DNA of 40,724 bases from JAMOAW01 sp039908535. Its GTDB lineage: Bacteria; Pseudomonadota; Magnetococcia; Magnetococcales; JADFZT01. Under the pieces are notes generated by a model. It had not been told where the DNA came from. It did not search any database and saw only the letters and a list, made by a program, of their open reading frames with translations. How positions within the stretch are numbered: position 1 is the first letter of the stretch; each line of letters starts with the position of its first letter. The translations under genes and the position numbers were made by a program. The stretch is taken from contig JAMOAW010000012.1 in assembly GCA_039908535.1 (NCBI GenBank), forward strand, positions 1 through 40,724, read 5' to 3'. Shown here one piece after another: positions 33,335 through 40,724 of this stretch.

Positions 33335-35320
33335 TTGGACAGAAATAAACTGCGTCGATTACATCTGACCCTTCCAAGGAGGGTGAAACAGGCCATTTTG
33401 GTTGTTGCGGATATTGTCAGTACGATCATGGCTTTTGGTGGTGGAATTGTGTTGTTAAAAGGTTTTCCTGGGCTGGTGGTTCTGAAGATGGACTATCCGG
33501 TTCTTTTTATGTATCTCATTGTTTCTATGCCTATATATGTGCGATTTGGTTTGTATCGGGCCGTTATTCGCTATATGGGGGTCATGTCTGTTTTATCGGT
33601 TTTTAAAGCCCTTCTTTTATCGGTCATGAGTACGTGGCTCATCTCCACGCTCATTTTCCCCCATAATTTTTCGATCTCTTTTTGGATTATTTTTGGTCTT
33701 CTTATGCTTTTTTTTGTGGGAGGGAGTCGTTTGTTGGCCCGCGAATTTTTGCGTCAGAGCATAGGTTTTCATGGCAAGATGCCGGTGGCCATTTATGGAG
33801 CGGGTGCTGCGGGGGTTCAGTTGGCTACCGCCTTAGAAAACAGTATTGAGTTTCATCCCTCTTTTTTTGTTGACGATAATCCAGATCTTCAGCGACGGGA
33901 GATCAAGGGGCTTCGGGTGTATGCGCCGAAAGATTTACCAATGTTGGTTAAGGAGTTTGATATTGGCCGCATTCTTTTAGCTCTTCCTTCATTGGATATC
34001 AATGGGCGGCGGGAGGTGTTGCGATTTCTTGAGCCGTTGGCGACCCGTGTCCAAGTGATGCCAGGATTGGTGGATTTGGCGAGTGGTAAACGTAAAATTG
34101 AAGAGCTACAGGATGTTCAGATTGAAGATTTGGTTGGGCGTCGGCCTGTAGAGCCTTCAATTGAACTATTAGATGCCTGTATTCTTGATAAAGCGGTGTT
34201 GGTCACAGGAGCTGGGGGATCGATTGGTTCGGAGTTGTGTCGGCAAATTATTCAACGTAATCCCTCACGATTGGTTTTGGTCGAAAGATCTGAAGTTGCC
34301 CTCTATTCTCTTGAAAAAGAGTTGAGACAATTGATGTCTGAACAAAACCAGCATTTGCAATTGGTGCCTATTTTGGGGTCAATTTTAAATCGGAATCGGA
34401 TGCGTTCAGTGATTAGCTCGTTTGGTATTCAGACGCTTTATCATGCGGCTGCCTATAAACATGTCCCTATTGTTGAACGTAACCCTATTGAAGGGGTTGA
34501 GAACAATACCTTTGGCACGTTGGTGGTGGCGCAAGCGGCCATTGAGGAAAACGTGGAGACTTTTGTTTTGATCTCTACAGATAAGGCTGTGCGTCCGACC
34601 AATGTCATGGGGGCCAGTAAGCGTTTTGCTGAGTTAATTTTGCAGGGGTTGGCGGATCAGCATTCACATCGAACTCGTTTTATCATGGTTCGGTTTGGCA
34701 ATGTGCTGGCCTCTTCTGGATCGGTGGTTCCTCTGTTTTATGAACAGATTCGCCAGGGGGGGCCGGTAACCGTGACCGATCCAGGGGTGGTGCGTTTTTT
34801 TATGACGATCCCGGAGGCAGCGCAATTGGTGATTCAAGCAGGGGCTATGGGGCAAGGGGGAGATGTTTTCGTGTTGGAAATGGGTGAACCCATTCGGATT
34901 TTGGATTTAGCGATTCGTATGATTCATTTTTCTGGTTTACGCATCAAGGATGAAGGGAATGGCTGGCAGGGGGATATTGAAATTCAGATTACCGGTTTGC
35001 GAGAGGGGGAAAAACTTTATGAGGAATTGGTCTTAGGTGAGAATATTCAACCCACTGAACATCCAAAAATTATGCGCGCTCAAGAGGCTTTTTTGCCTTG
35101 GGCAGAGGTGGATAAAATTTTAAGTCGTCTGGAAAGAGCCTGCCTAGATTTTGATTATTTGCGCGTTCGGCGCATTTTATTGGAAGCGGTAGAAGGATAT
35201 CAACCATCCATTGGGATCAAGGATTGGGTTTGGATCAGTAAGCATGTCAATCACTCTAATAGCGAGGAGGGGCATCCTCATTCTTCAGGGGGAGAGCAAT
35301 TGCATGTTAAGTCGGCATAG
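33335..35320 (+). CDS. Nucleoside-diphosphate-sugar dehydratase, FlaA1/WbpM/CapD family
   Basis: The 661-residue protein is a membrane-bound UDP-sugar 4,6-dehydratase type enzyme for surface polysaccharide or glycan precursors. Four N-terminal membrane helices (about 15-130) lead to a first Rossmann domain with YGAGAAG (near 154). The catalytic SDR domain has TGAGGSIGSELC (near 290), YHAAAYKHVP, STDKAVRPTNVMGASKR and MVRFGNVL. The Met before GASK replaces the usual SDR tyrosine, as in WbpM-like enzymes. GEPIRILDLA and GLREGEKLYEEL complete the family pattern. The only plausible start is TTG 33335 with GAGG 4 nt upstream. No other glycan gene is adjacent. Confidence 0.92.
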   Translation: MDRNKLRRLHLTLPRRVKQAILVVADIVSTIMAFGGGIVLLKGFPGLVVLKMDYPVLFMYLIVSMPIYVRFGLYRAVIRYMGVMSVLSVFKALLLSVMSTWLISTLIFPHNFSISFWIIFGLLMLFFVGGSRLLAREFLRQSIGFHGKMPVAIYGAGAAGVQLATALENSIEFHPSFFVDDNPDLQRREIKGLRVYAPKDLPMLVKEFDIGRILLALPSLDINGRREVLRFLEPLATRVQVMPGLVDLASGKRKIEELQDVQIEDLVGRRPVEPSIELLDACILDKAVLVTGAGGSIGSELCRQIIQRNPSRLVLVERSEVALYSLEKELRQLMSEQNQHLQLVPILGSILNRNRMRSVISSFGIQTLYHAAAYKHVPIVERNPIEGVENNTFGTLVVAQAAIEENVETFVLISTDKAVRPTNVMGASKRFAELILQGLADQHSHRTRFIMVRFGNVLASSGSVVPLFYEQIRQGGPVTVTDPGVVRFFMTIPEAAQLVIQAGAMGQGGDVFVLEMGEPIRILDLAIRMIHFSGLRIKDEGNGWQGDIEIQITGLREGEKLYEELVLGENIQPTEHPKIMRAQEAFLPWAEVDKILSRLERACLDFDYLRVRRILLEAVEGYQPSIGIKDWVWISKHVNHSNSEEGHPHSSGGEQLHVKSA

Positions 35321-35396
35321 TATGAGGGATACGCAAGAGGCATTGTCTTTTTGGATCAAAGTGTCGAAAAAAAGATAAAAACTCGATTTTTTTAAG

Positions 35397-35590
35397 AACA
35401 TGATGCCCTGCGGGCACACATAAAATTAAAAGCCAAACCCTGGGGGATGAATCCCCCAGACCTCCTCTTTTTTTTAAGAATTAAAAAAAAGGGTGGGGGG
35501 AATTGGGGGGCGGTTCTCCGCCCCCCAAGGTCTTGATTTTTTGTTCATTTGGAAAAAAGCAAGACCTTGGGGATGGATCCCCAGTGGGTC
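35397..35590 (-). repeat. Family B interspersed repeat, reverse orientation, plus extra hairpin
   Basis: It opens CATGATGCCCTGCGGGCAC, followed by AAAGCCAAACCCTGGGGGAT, CCCCCAGACC, T8/A8, GGGTGGGG, the GGGGGGCGG/CCGCCCCCC stem and AAGGTCTTGATTTTTTG. This is family B read backwards. A further TTGGGGATGGATCCCCA hairpin follows at about 35567-35584. It begins after the dehydratase stop and could terminate it. Confidence 0.85.
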
Positions 35591-35619
35591 TTTATGACAA
35601 TGAAATATTTGTATCGTGT

Positions 35620-35660
35620 TTAAAAAAGCGGGTTTGTTTTAAACAAGCCCGCTTTTTTAA
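35620..35660. terminator. Intrinsic terminator between the dehydratase and sor genes
   Basis: Long arms (about 20 nt; AAAAAAGCGGGTTTGTTT on the left, AAACAAGCCCGCTTTTTT on the right, one G-T wobble) surround a 1-3 nt loop, with T-runs on either strand. It lies 13 nt past the stop of the minus-strand superoxide reductase gene and serves it best. Confidence 0.88.
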
Positions 35661-35672
35661 ATAAAGAAATTG

Positions 35673-36062
35673 TTAAGAGACAGTTACCTCAACTGGGTCG
35701 CATTCCCATAAGCCATGTTTGGTGCAGTAGGATAACGCGGTGAGTCGGAGTTTACCGGGAAGTGGCAGGAGATTGAAGGTGACTTCTGCTTGGCCCTTAT
35801 GTCCATTCCCCCCCAGAATTCCTTGCGTAAAGGTGGCTTCAGCCAGCAGGGATGGGCCATCGTATAACTGAATAGAGCGGATAAAATGGTCGGCATCATC
35901 GGGATGGCTGTATTCTTGTCCCATGCGGATGGTGACGGGAAATTTTTGGTTTGCGGTGGCAGTTGGGTCGCACACGATAAAAGGAGAGTGGCGGTCGATA
36001 TAATCTTTCTTGGCCTCTTTGTCAACTTGGGAGATGTCGACATAACGATTAATCTGTGGCAT
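35673..36062 (-). CDS. Superoxide reductase (neelaredoxin/class II type)
   Basis: Superoxide reductase reduces superoxide to hydrogen peroxide at a mononuclear Fe(His)4(Cys) centre without making oxygen. The 129-residue protein supplies all five likely ligands: H25 (DRHSPFIV), H53 and H59 (YSHPDDADHFI), C113 and H116 (SYCTKHGLWE). The N-terminal desulforedoxin domain of class I desulfoferrodoxin is absent. The upstream lysine glutamate-loop region is less certain. It is downstream of a 2-Cys peroxiredoxin gene (48 nt), so the pair could complete superoxide-to-water detoxification. The enzyme is typical of anaerobes and microaerophiles. Confidence 0.9.
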   Translation of the reverse strand: MPQINRYVDISQVDKEAKKDYIDRHSPFIVCDPTATANQKFPVTIRMGQEYSHPDDADHFIRSIQLYDGPSLLAEATFTQGILGGNGHKGQAEVTFNLLPLPGKLRLTALSYCTKHGLWECDPVEVTVS

Positions 36063-36110
36063 AGGACTCTTTCTGTTGAATTGCGATGAAATTGATAAGA
36101 GATGGTAAAT

Positions 36111-36707
36111 TTATAATTGCTCGGCGTGGTGGGCCAAATAGTCGGCTACCCCAGAGGTGGAACCCTTCATGCCGGGTTTACCCTGTTGCCAACCAGCGGG
36201 ACAGACCTCACCATGCTCTTCGTTAAATTGCAAGGCATCAATCATACGTAGCATTTCATCGATGTTACGTCCGAGGGGTAGATCATTGACGACTTGATGG
36301 CGGACAATGCCGGCTTTATCGATTAAGAAAGAGGCGCGCAGGGCAATTTTTGGACCTGTAAGAACGTCATAGGCTTCGGAAATTTCTTTCGTGAGATCAG
36401 CGATTAAGGGGAACTGCACGTTGCCGATACCACCTTGGTTGATGGGGGTATTTTTCCATGCGAGGTGGGTAAAGTGTGAATCAATAGAGGCGCCAAGGAC
36501 GACTGTTTGGCGTTTTTGAAATTCGGCCAGACGATGGTCAAAGGCGATAATTTCCGATGGGCAGACAAAGGTGAAATCGAGTGGATAGAAAAAAAGGACA
36601 ACATGCTGTCCTAGGAATGAGGAGAGAGAAATTTCTTGAAAGGAGTTGTCGGGCATAACGGCTTGGGCAGTAAATTGGGGAGCGGGTTTCGTAACAAGAA
36701 CGGACAT
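36111..36707 (-). CDS. Typical 2-Cys peroxiredoxin (AhpC/Prx1 type)
   Basis: Peroxiredoxins reduce hydrogen and organic peroxides. The 198-residue protein has the peroxidatic C49 in PLDFTFVCPSEI and the resolving C169 in EVCPAGW. The GGIGNVQFPL segment corresponds to the GGLG loop, and RASFLIDKAGIVRH is standard. It is the first gene of a two-gene unit with superoxide reductase, which makes its substrate. CAGGAG lies about 8-13 nt upstream of ATG. No AhpF partner is in the window, so thioredoxin is the likely reductant. Confidence 0.94.
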   Translation of the reverse strand: MSVLVTKPAPQFTAQAVMPDNSFQEISLSSFLGQHVVLFFYPLDFTFVCPSEIIAFDHRLAEFQKRQTVVLGASIDSHFTHLAWKNTPINQGGIGNVQFPLIADLTKEISEAYDVLTGPKIALRASFLIDKAGIVRHQVVNDLPLGRNIDEMLRMIDALQFNEEHGEVCPAGWQQGKPGMKGSTSGVADYLAHHAEQL

Positions 36708-36782
36708 GGGGTCTATCTCCTGAAAGATGTGTCGATATGGTCAAGGAAATTTTAATTTTTTGGATACCGTTTAATGTGATAG

Positions 36783-36812
36783 TATTTAGCATGGATTAGA
36801 AGAAATGGTCAA
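36783..36812 (-). promoter_or_regulatory. Possible promoter of the peroxiredoxin-sor operon
   Basis: On the minus strand, TTGACC (36807-36812) and TAAATA (36783-36788) are separated by 18 nt, a fair sigma-70 pair about 75 nt upstream of the peroxiredoxin start. No operator is evident. Confidence 0.35.
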
Positions 36813-36920
36813 GCAAAAAATGATATGCCAACAAAAAAGATGTTGTGTTGACATTTTGATATATAATGGGGGGGCGAATAAAAAAAAAAAGGGGTTTATA
36901 AAAAAAAAGATGAAACCTCC

Positions 36921-36949
36921 TTGACAGGGTGCTTTAAAATATGTAGATA
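36921..36949 (+). promoter_or_regulatory. Promoter for tRNA-tuf operon
   Basis: A perfect -35 hexamer TTGACA (36921-36926) is followed at 17 nt by TAGATA (36944-36949). The pair ends 13 nt before the tRNA-Tyr 5' end and is the likely origin of the tRNA-tuf transcript. The -10 element is a weak match. Confidence 0.5.
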
Positions 36950-36961
36950 TATACGGCTTTT

Positions 36962-37046
<85 letters not shown>

Positions 37047-37089
37047 TTTTTTTAGTAGGCAGAGAAGATTTACACTGGACAGAAGATAG

Positions 37090-37163
37090 GCGGGTGTAGT
37101 TTAGTGGTAGAACGTTAGCCTTCCAAGCTGATCATGGGGGTTCGATTCCCCCCACCCGCTCCA
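37090..37163 (+). tRNA. tRNA-Gly (TCC)
   Basis: The acceptor stem GCGGGTG pairs with CACCCGC, the anticodon loop CTTCCAA gives TCC, the T-loop is TTCGATT, and CCA is encoded. It follows tRNA-Tyr by 43 nt, as in the enterobacterial tufB cluster. Confidence 0.95.
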
Positions 37164-37182
37164 CATTTGGGCAAGGTTCAAT

Positions 37183-37257
<75 letters not shown>

Positions 37258-37311
37258 TATAGATTATAAAATATTTGAAGAACTATTTTCGAGAATAGGG
37301 AGGTTTTAAGA

Positions 37312-38450
37312 ATGTCCAAGGCCAAATTTGAGCGCAACAAGCCCCATGTGAACATTGGTACGATTGGTCATGTGGATCATGGTAAGACGACGCTGACAGC
37401 GGCGATCACCAAGGTACGGGCTGCGAAAGGTCATGCGGTGTTTAAGGCCTATGATCAAATTGATTCAGCTCCAGAGGAGCGCGCTCGTGGAATTACGATT
37501 GCGACGGCGCATGTGGAATATGAAACGGACAATCGTCATTATGCCCATGTGGACTGTCCTGGCCATGCCGACTATATTAAAAACATGATTACTGGTGCGG
37601 CACAGATGGATGGTGCCATACTGGTTGTGTCTGCAGCGGACGGACCGATGCCTCAGACGCGTGAGCATATATTATTGGCGCGCCAAGTTGGCGTTCCAGC
37701 ATTGGTTGTCTACATGAATAAAGCCGATCAAGTAGATGATCCTGAGCTTTTAGAGTTGGTAGAATTAGAGGTACGTGAATTATTAAGCCAATATGATTTT
37801 CCAGGGGATGATATTCCCATTGTGATCGGCTCTGCGCTTCATGCTATGGAGGGACAGGCGACGGAGATGGGGACAGGTTCTATTGATCGTCTTATGGCAG
37901 CCGTTGACTCCTAGATGTTTTTACGATTTCCGGTCGTGGGACTGTGGTGACAGGGCGTGTAGAACGCGGGATTATTAAGGTTGGCGAGGCGGTTCAAATT
38001 ATTGGCATGCGACCCACTCTTGCGTCGGTATGTACGGGCGTTGAAATGTTCCGCAAGCTATTGGATCAAGGCCAAGCGGGTGATAATGTAGGTGTGTTGC
38101 TTCGTGGCATCAAACGTGAAGATGTGGAGCGTGGTCAGGTATTGGCCAAGCCCAATTCAATTACACCACACACAAAGTTTACGGCCGAATGTTATATTTT
38201 GAACAAAGAGGAAGGTGGACGCCATACACCATTTTTCAGCAATTATCGTCCACAGTTTTATTTTCGAACGACGGATGTGACTGGGCAAATTGAGTTACCT
38301 GAGGGTGTTGAGATGGTTATGCCGGGTGACAATGTTGCCATTACGGTGAAGTTACATGCACCGATTGCCATGGAGCAAGGATTACGATTTGCTATTCGTG
38401 AAGGTGGCCGCACAGTTGGAGCTGGGGTTGTTTCTAAGGTTCTCGAATAG
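37312..38450 (+). pseudogene. tuf: Elongation factor Tu gene with internal deletion and frameshift
   Basis: EF-Tu brings aminoacyl-tRNA to the ribosome. The G domain is intact (GHVDHGKT, RGITI, DCPGH, NKAD), ending MAAVDS with TAG at 37912-37914. After that the correct sequence resumes in another frame: GAT GTT TTT ACG reads DVFT, followed by ISGRGTVVTGRVERG to KVLE at 38450. The segment normally reading about YIPEP..IDKPFLMPIE (about 18 codons) is gone, an apparent 52-nt deletion. Domains 2 and 3 look otherwise undamaged. GGAGG precedes ATG 37312. Either this is a recently broken tufB with a second tuf elsewhere, or a collapsed assembly of near-identical copies. Confidence 0.88.
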
Positions 38451-38489
38451 ATCGTAAACGTTTAGCAAAGATGAGTTTGGAGTCGTTCG

Positions 38490-38645
38490 ATGCGTGATTT
38501 AATCAGTATGTCCTGTGAGGCGTGTAAACGACGCAACTATACCACAGATAAGAATAAACGGACGAAGCCGGAAAAATTACAGCTTCGCAAATATTGTCCT
38601 TTTTGCCGGAAACATACGGTACACAAGGAAGGGAAAATCAAGTAA
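38490..38645 (+). CDS. rpmG: Ribosomal protein L33
   Basis: This 51-residue zinc-ribbon ribosomal protein of the 50S E-site region is short enough to be easily missed. It starts MRDLISMSCEACKRRNYT with CxxC (SCEAC) and has the second pair in KYCPFCRKHTVHKE, so it is the zinc-binding form. GGAG (38479-38482) lies 7 nt before ATG 38490. It sits between tuf and tRNA-Trp. Confidence 0.93.
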   Translation: MRDLISMSCEACKRRNYTTDKNKRTKPEKLQLRKYCPFCRKHTVHKEGKIK

Positions 38646-38674
38646 AATTGGCGAAAGTCATTTTCTTGTGAAAT

Positions 38675-38749
38675 AGGATAGTAGCTCAATGGTAGAGCAT
38701 CGGTCTCCAAAACCGGCGGTTGGGGGTTCGAGTCCCTCCTGTCCTGCCA
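38675..38749 (+). tRNA. tRNA-Trp (CCA)
   Basis: The acceptor stem AGGATAG pairs with CTGTCCT (one G-T pair), the anticodon loop CTCCAAA gives CCA, the T-loop is TTCGAGT, and the 3' end is G plus encoded CCA. It lies between rpmG and secE, as in many proteobacteria. Confidence 0.95.
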
Positions 38750-38870
38750 AAAGAAAAGTATGGCTTATGTTTACGACAGATGATGGTGAAAATGGGTTGA
38801 AGTTTTGGCCGATGGGAGTCATTATGAATGACGATTTGACTGTAAACATTCACCCAAGGGATTTTTGTTG

Positions 38871-39068
38871 ATGGAAATGGGGCGCCTTACCCAACTCAAA
38901 ACATATTTTCAGGATGTACGGGTTGAACTTCGCAAGGTAGTTTGGCCGACTCGTAAAGAGACCACAACGACAACGATTGTGGTTTTTAGTATGGTCATTC
39001 TGGTATCATTGTTTTTGTGGCTGGTAGATGCTATTTTGGCACTGATTGTCCGAACTATTATTGGATGA
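38871..39068 (+). CDS. secE: Preprotein translocase subunit SecE
   Basis: SecE stabilises SecY in the inner-membrane translocon. The 65-residue single-helix form has the conserved amphipathic segment VRVELRKVVWPTRKETTTTT (about 18-37) and one membrane helix (about 38-60). AAGGG upstream favours ATG 38871; upstream TTG codons are less likely. It precedes nusG, the standard partner gene. Confidence 0.93.
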   Translation: MEMGRLTQLKTYFQDVRVELRKVVWPTRKETTTTTIVVFSMVILVSLFLWLVDAILALIVRTIIG

Positions 39069-39092
39069 CAGATTATAAAAAGGGTCACCGGA

Positions 39093-39135
39093 CCGGTTAA
39101 GGCAGCCCGTAACATGGACGACAATCCCTAACCGG
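39093..39135 (+). promoter_or_regulatory. Inverted repeat in secE-nusG spacer
   Basis: CCGGTTAAGG (39093-39102) and CCCTAACCGG (39126-39135) pair with one mismatch around a 23-nt loop, ending just before the nusG Shine-Dalgarno (GAGTGAGGA). It could fold as a leader structure near the ribosome binding site, or be a remnant. Confidence 0.35.
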
Positions 39136-39151
39136 GGGAGTGAGGATTTTT

Positions 39152-39682
39152 ATGTCCAAAAAGTGGTATATTATTCATGCGTATTCAGGCTATGAAAAAA
39201 GGGTCAAGACGAGTTTAGAAGAATCGATTCGTCTGGCGGGTGTTACGCATTTATTTGATGAAATTTTGATTCCAGCCGAAGAGGTCGTCGAGTTACGTAA
39301 TGGTCGGAAAGTAACATCGGAGAGGAAATTTTTTCCGGGCTATGTTCTGGTTAAAATGGAGATGAATGACCGGACGTGGCATATGGTGAGCAGCTTACCG
39401 AAGGTAAGTGGATTTTTGGGTGGGGGTGGGAGACCGTATCCTCTTTCCGACGCAGAAGTAGAGAAGATTTTGACCCAAGTCCAAGATGGCACAGAGAAGC
39501 CCAAACCAAAGATTTCATTTTCTGTTGGTGAAAATGTACGTGTGATTGATGGACCGTTTGTATCTTTTAATGGATTAGTAGAAGAGGTGGATGAGGATAA
39601 GACCCGGTTAAAGGTATCGGTAAGTATTTTTGGCCGCGCAACACCGGTTGAGTTAGATTTTGTTCAGGTTGAAAAGTTTTAG
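39152..39682 (+). CDS. nusG: Transcription termination/antitermination factor NusG
   Basis: NusG binds RNA polymerase and links it to Rho or the ribosome. The 176-residue protein has the NGN domain (KKWYIIHAYSGYEKRVKTSL, RKFFPGYVLVKM, GGGGRPYPLS) and the C-terminal KOW domain (GENVRVIDGPFVSFNGLVEEV, KVSVSIFGRATPVELDFVQVEK). ATG 39152 has AGGA about 5 nt upstream; the GTG 39140 start is less likely. It is separated from rplK by a repeat-bearing gap of 335 nt. Confidence 0.97.
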   Translation: MSKKWYIIHAYSGYEKRVKTSLEESIRLAGVTHLFDEILIPAEEVVELRNGRKVTSERKFFPGYVLVKMEMNDRTWHMVSSLPKVSGFLGGGGRPYPLSDAEVEKILTQVQDGTEKPKPKISFSVGENVRVIDGPFVSFNGLVEEVDEDKTRLKVSVSIFGRATPVELDFVQVEKF

Positions 39683-39716
39683 CTAAAAAGAGATAAAGCA
39701 GATGCATCTTTTTTAA

Positions 39717-39871
39717 TGTATCGGAAAAATAGAAATTCAAGACCTTGGGGGGCGGAGAATCGCCCCCCATACCTCCACCCTTTTCTTTTAATTCTTAAAA
39801 AAAGAGGGGGTCTGGGGGATTCATCTTCCTAGGGTTTTGATTTTAATTTTTTGCCCGCAGGGCATTATGTT
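39717..39871 (+). repeat. Family B repeat between nusG and rplK
   Basis: This is a complete copy: TGTATCGGAAAAATAGAAAT, TCAAGACCTTGGGGGGCGGA, the GCCCCCC arm, CCACCCTTTTCTTTTAATTC, GAGGGGGTCTGGGGGATTCA (arm degraded to TCTTCCTAGG), and GCCCGCAGGGCATTATG. It interrupts a junction that is short in most bacteria. The other 140 nt before rplK have no gene or clear promoter; an AGGACGAG..AAGAGGC stretch is unremarkable. Confidence 0.85.
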
Positions 39872-40017
39872 TGAGGGGTGTAGGACGAGACTGGCAAACA
39901 AACGGATCGGCTGGTTTCTGAAGAGGCCCCAAGAGAGATCTGCCAAGAATAGATTAGTCAAGATTTGGTATTGCCAAAAATTGGACTAAAATTAACATTT
40001 GCACGGGAAGGCTTGAA

Positions 40018-40449
40018 ATGGCCAAAAAGATTACCGCCTATATTAAGTTGCAGTGCCCGGCTGGCGCGGCGAAACCGAGTCCACCAGTAGGGCCGGCACT
40101 TGGGCAACACGGATTAAATATTATGGAGTTTTGCAAAACTTTTAATGCCAGAACGCAAACATTGGAGCCGGGTTCACCGATTCCAGTTCTGATTACGGTT
40201 TATGCAGATCGTACCTTTACCTTTGACCTCAAGACGCCACCAGCCTCCTATTTTTTACGCAAGGTCAGTGGTATCGCCAAGGGATCCAAGACTCCAGGTC
40301 GTGGTAGCCCTGTGGGGAAGGTAAGTATGGGTCAAGTACGTGAGATTGCCAGTGCAAAAATGGTAGATCTTAACGCCGTTGATATGGAAGGTGCCGAACG
40401 AATAATCATTGGTTCGGCTCGCTCCATGGGTTTGGAAATAGTCGATTAG
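40018..40449 (+). CDS. rplK: Ribosomal protein L11
   Basis: L11 forms the GTPase-associated centre of the 50S subunit with 23S rRNA. The 143-residue length is standard. Motifs are KLQCPAGAAKPSPPVGPALGQHG, NIMEFCKTFNA and TFDLKTPPASYFLRK; the C-terminal half has MGQVREIASAKMVDLNAVDME. GGAAGG precedes ATG 40018. It is followed at 9 nt by rplA, as usual. Confidence 0.97.
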   Translation: MAKKITAYIKLQCPAGAAKPSPPVGPALGQHGLNIMEFCKTFNARTQTLEPGSPIPVLITVYADRTFTFDLKTPPASYFLRKVSGIAKGSKTPGRGSPVGKVSMGQVREIASAKMVDLNAVDMEGAERIIIGSARSMGLEIVD

Positions 40450-40458
40450 GAGTTGTCC

Positions 40459-40724
40459 ATGGCACGTCGAGGAAAGCGTCTAAAGGCCATACTTGAGAAA
40501 CTGGATCGGAAGATATTTAATCCTCTTCCTGAAGCGGTTCAGATCATTCGAGAGCATGCCAATGCCAAATTTGATGAAACGGTAGAAGTTGCCGTGAATC
40601 TAGGTGTAGATCCCCGCCATGCGGATCAAATGGTCCGCGGAACTGTGACCCTACCCCATGGGACGGGGAAGACAGTTCGAATTTTGGTTTTCGCCAAAGG
40701 GGACAAAGTAGCTGAGGCCGAAGC
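40459..40724 (+). CDS. rplA: Ribosomal protein L1 (5' part)
   Basis: The window cuts the gene after about 88 codons. The visible N-terminus reads MARRGKRLKAILEKL, FNPLPEAVQIIREHANAKFD, then VEVAVNLGVDPRHADQMVRG and TVTLPHGTGKTVRILVFAKG, all typical for L1, which lines the ribosomal E site and also represses its own operon. AGGAG precedes ATG 40459 by 5 nt. Confidence 0.97.
   Translation, partial: MARRGKRLKAILEKLDRKIFNPLPEAVQIIREHANAKFDETVEVAVNLGVDPRHADQMVRGTVTLPHGTGKTVRILVFAKGDKVAEAE

Noticed and set aside
38689..38871. Open frame between tRNA-Trp and secE
   Set aside because: It overlaps the tRNA gene and has no ribosome site or recognisable sequence.

Overview
The window looks like a proteobacterial chromosome. 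A translation-gene cluster at the right end (tRNA-Tyr, tRNA-Gly, tRNA-Thr, tuf, rpmG, tRNA-Trp, secE, nusG, rplK, rplA) follows the order known around enterobacterial tufB. LipA/LipB, EtfAB, ErpA, DegP-type protease and a TRAP binding protein are also of proteobacterial type. A superoxide reductase beside a peroxiredoxin suggests a microaerophile or facultative anaerobe. A Magnetococcales-like lineage is a guess that I cannot verify from sequence alone.

Layout. Positions 1-344 hold interspersed repeat. At 345-3862 come a stand-alone receiver protein, a cytidylate-kinase-like protein, and a divergent PPK2 / CHAD pair that points to polyphosphate metabolism. At 3880-6680 a minus-strand operon encodes OsmC-like, DsbA-like, EtfB and EtfA proteins, with ATGA stop/start overlaps at the dsbA/etfB and etfB/etfA junctions. 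At 7081-10260 come a DHH phosphoesterase, lipA, lipB and a Nudix hydrolase. At 10273-11656 a DegP/HtrA protease gene is split by one extra G in a G10 run. At 11745-19271 lies a complete type I Zorya anti-phage system (zorA-zorB-zorC-zorD, minus strand): a membrane proton-channel motor (ZorA/ZorB) with a long cytoplasmic tail plus the cytosolic effectors ZorC and ZorD. The Zorya island has interspersed repeats on both sides, and beyond its far end lies a decayed second copy of the degP 3' end (19891-20036). At 20061-26603 come dctP-type TRAP binding protein, an exported unknown, dapF, lon and erpA.

At 26826-32943 a lipase-like hydrolase and cobO precede two REP-like palindromic elements, one of them inside a 142-bp MITE-like inverted repeat. 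A HigB-HigA(ImmA/IrrE) toxin-antitoxin pair follows, then a minus-strand receiver-histidine kinase overlapping a FecCD/BtuC-type permease and its ATPase. At 33335-36707 are a FlaA1/WbpM-type sugar-nucleotide dehydratase, superoxide reductase and 2-Cys peroxiredoxin. From 36921 to the end is the translation cluster, in which tuf carries an out-of-frame deletion at the G-domain/domain-2 junction.

The most striking non-gene content is two families of G/C-hairpin-rich interspersed repeats (called A and B here), found in many intergenic gaps, including one between nusG and rplK. Homopolymer-G tracts and these repeats appear linked to several disruptions. The main points of interest are the Zorya island with its degP-duplication boundaries, an apparently extra C-terminal module on ZorA, the split degP, the broken tuf, and the repeat families.
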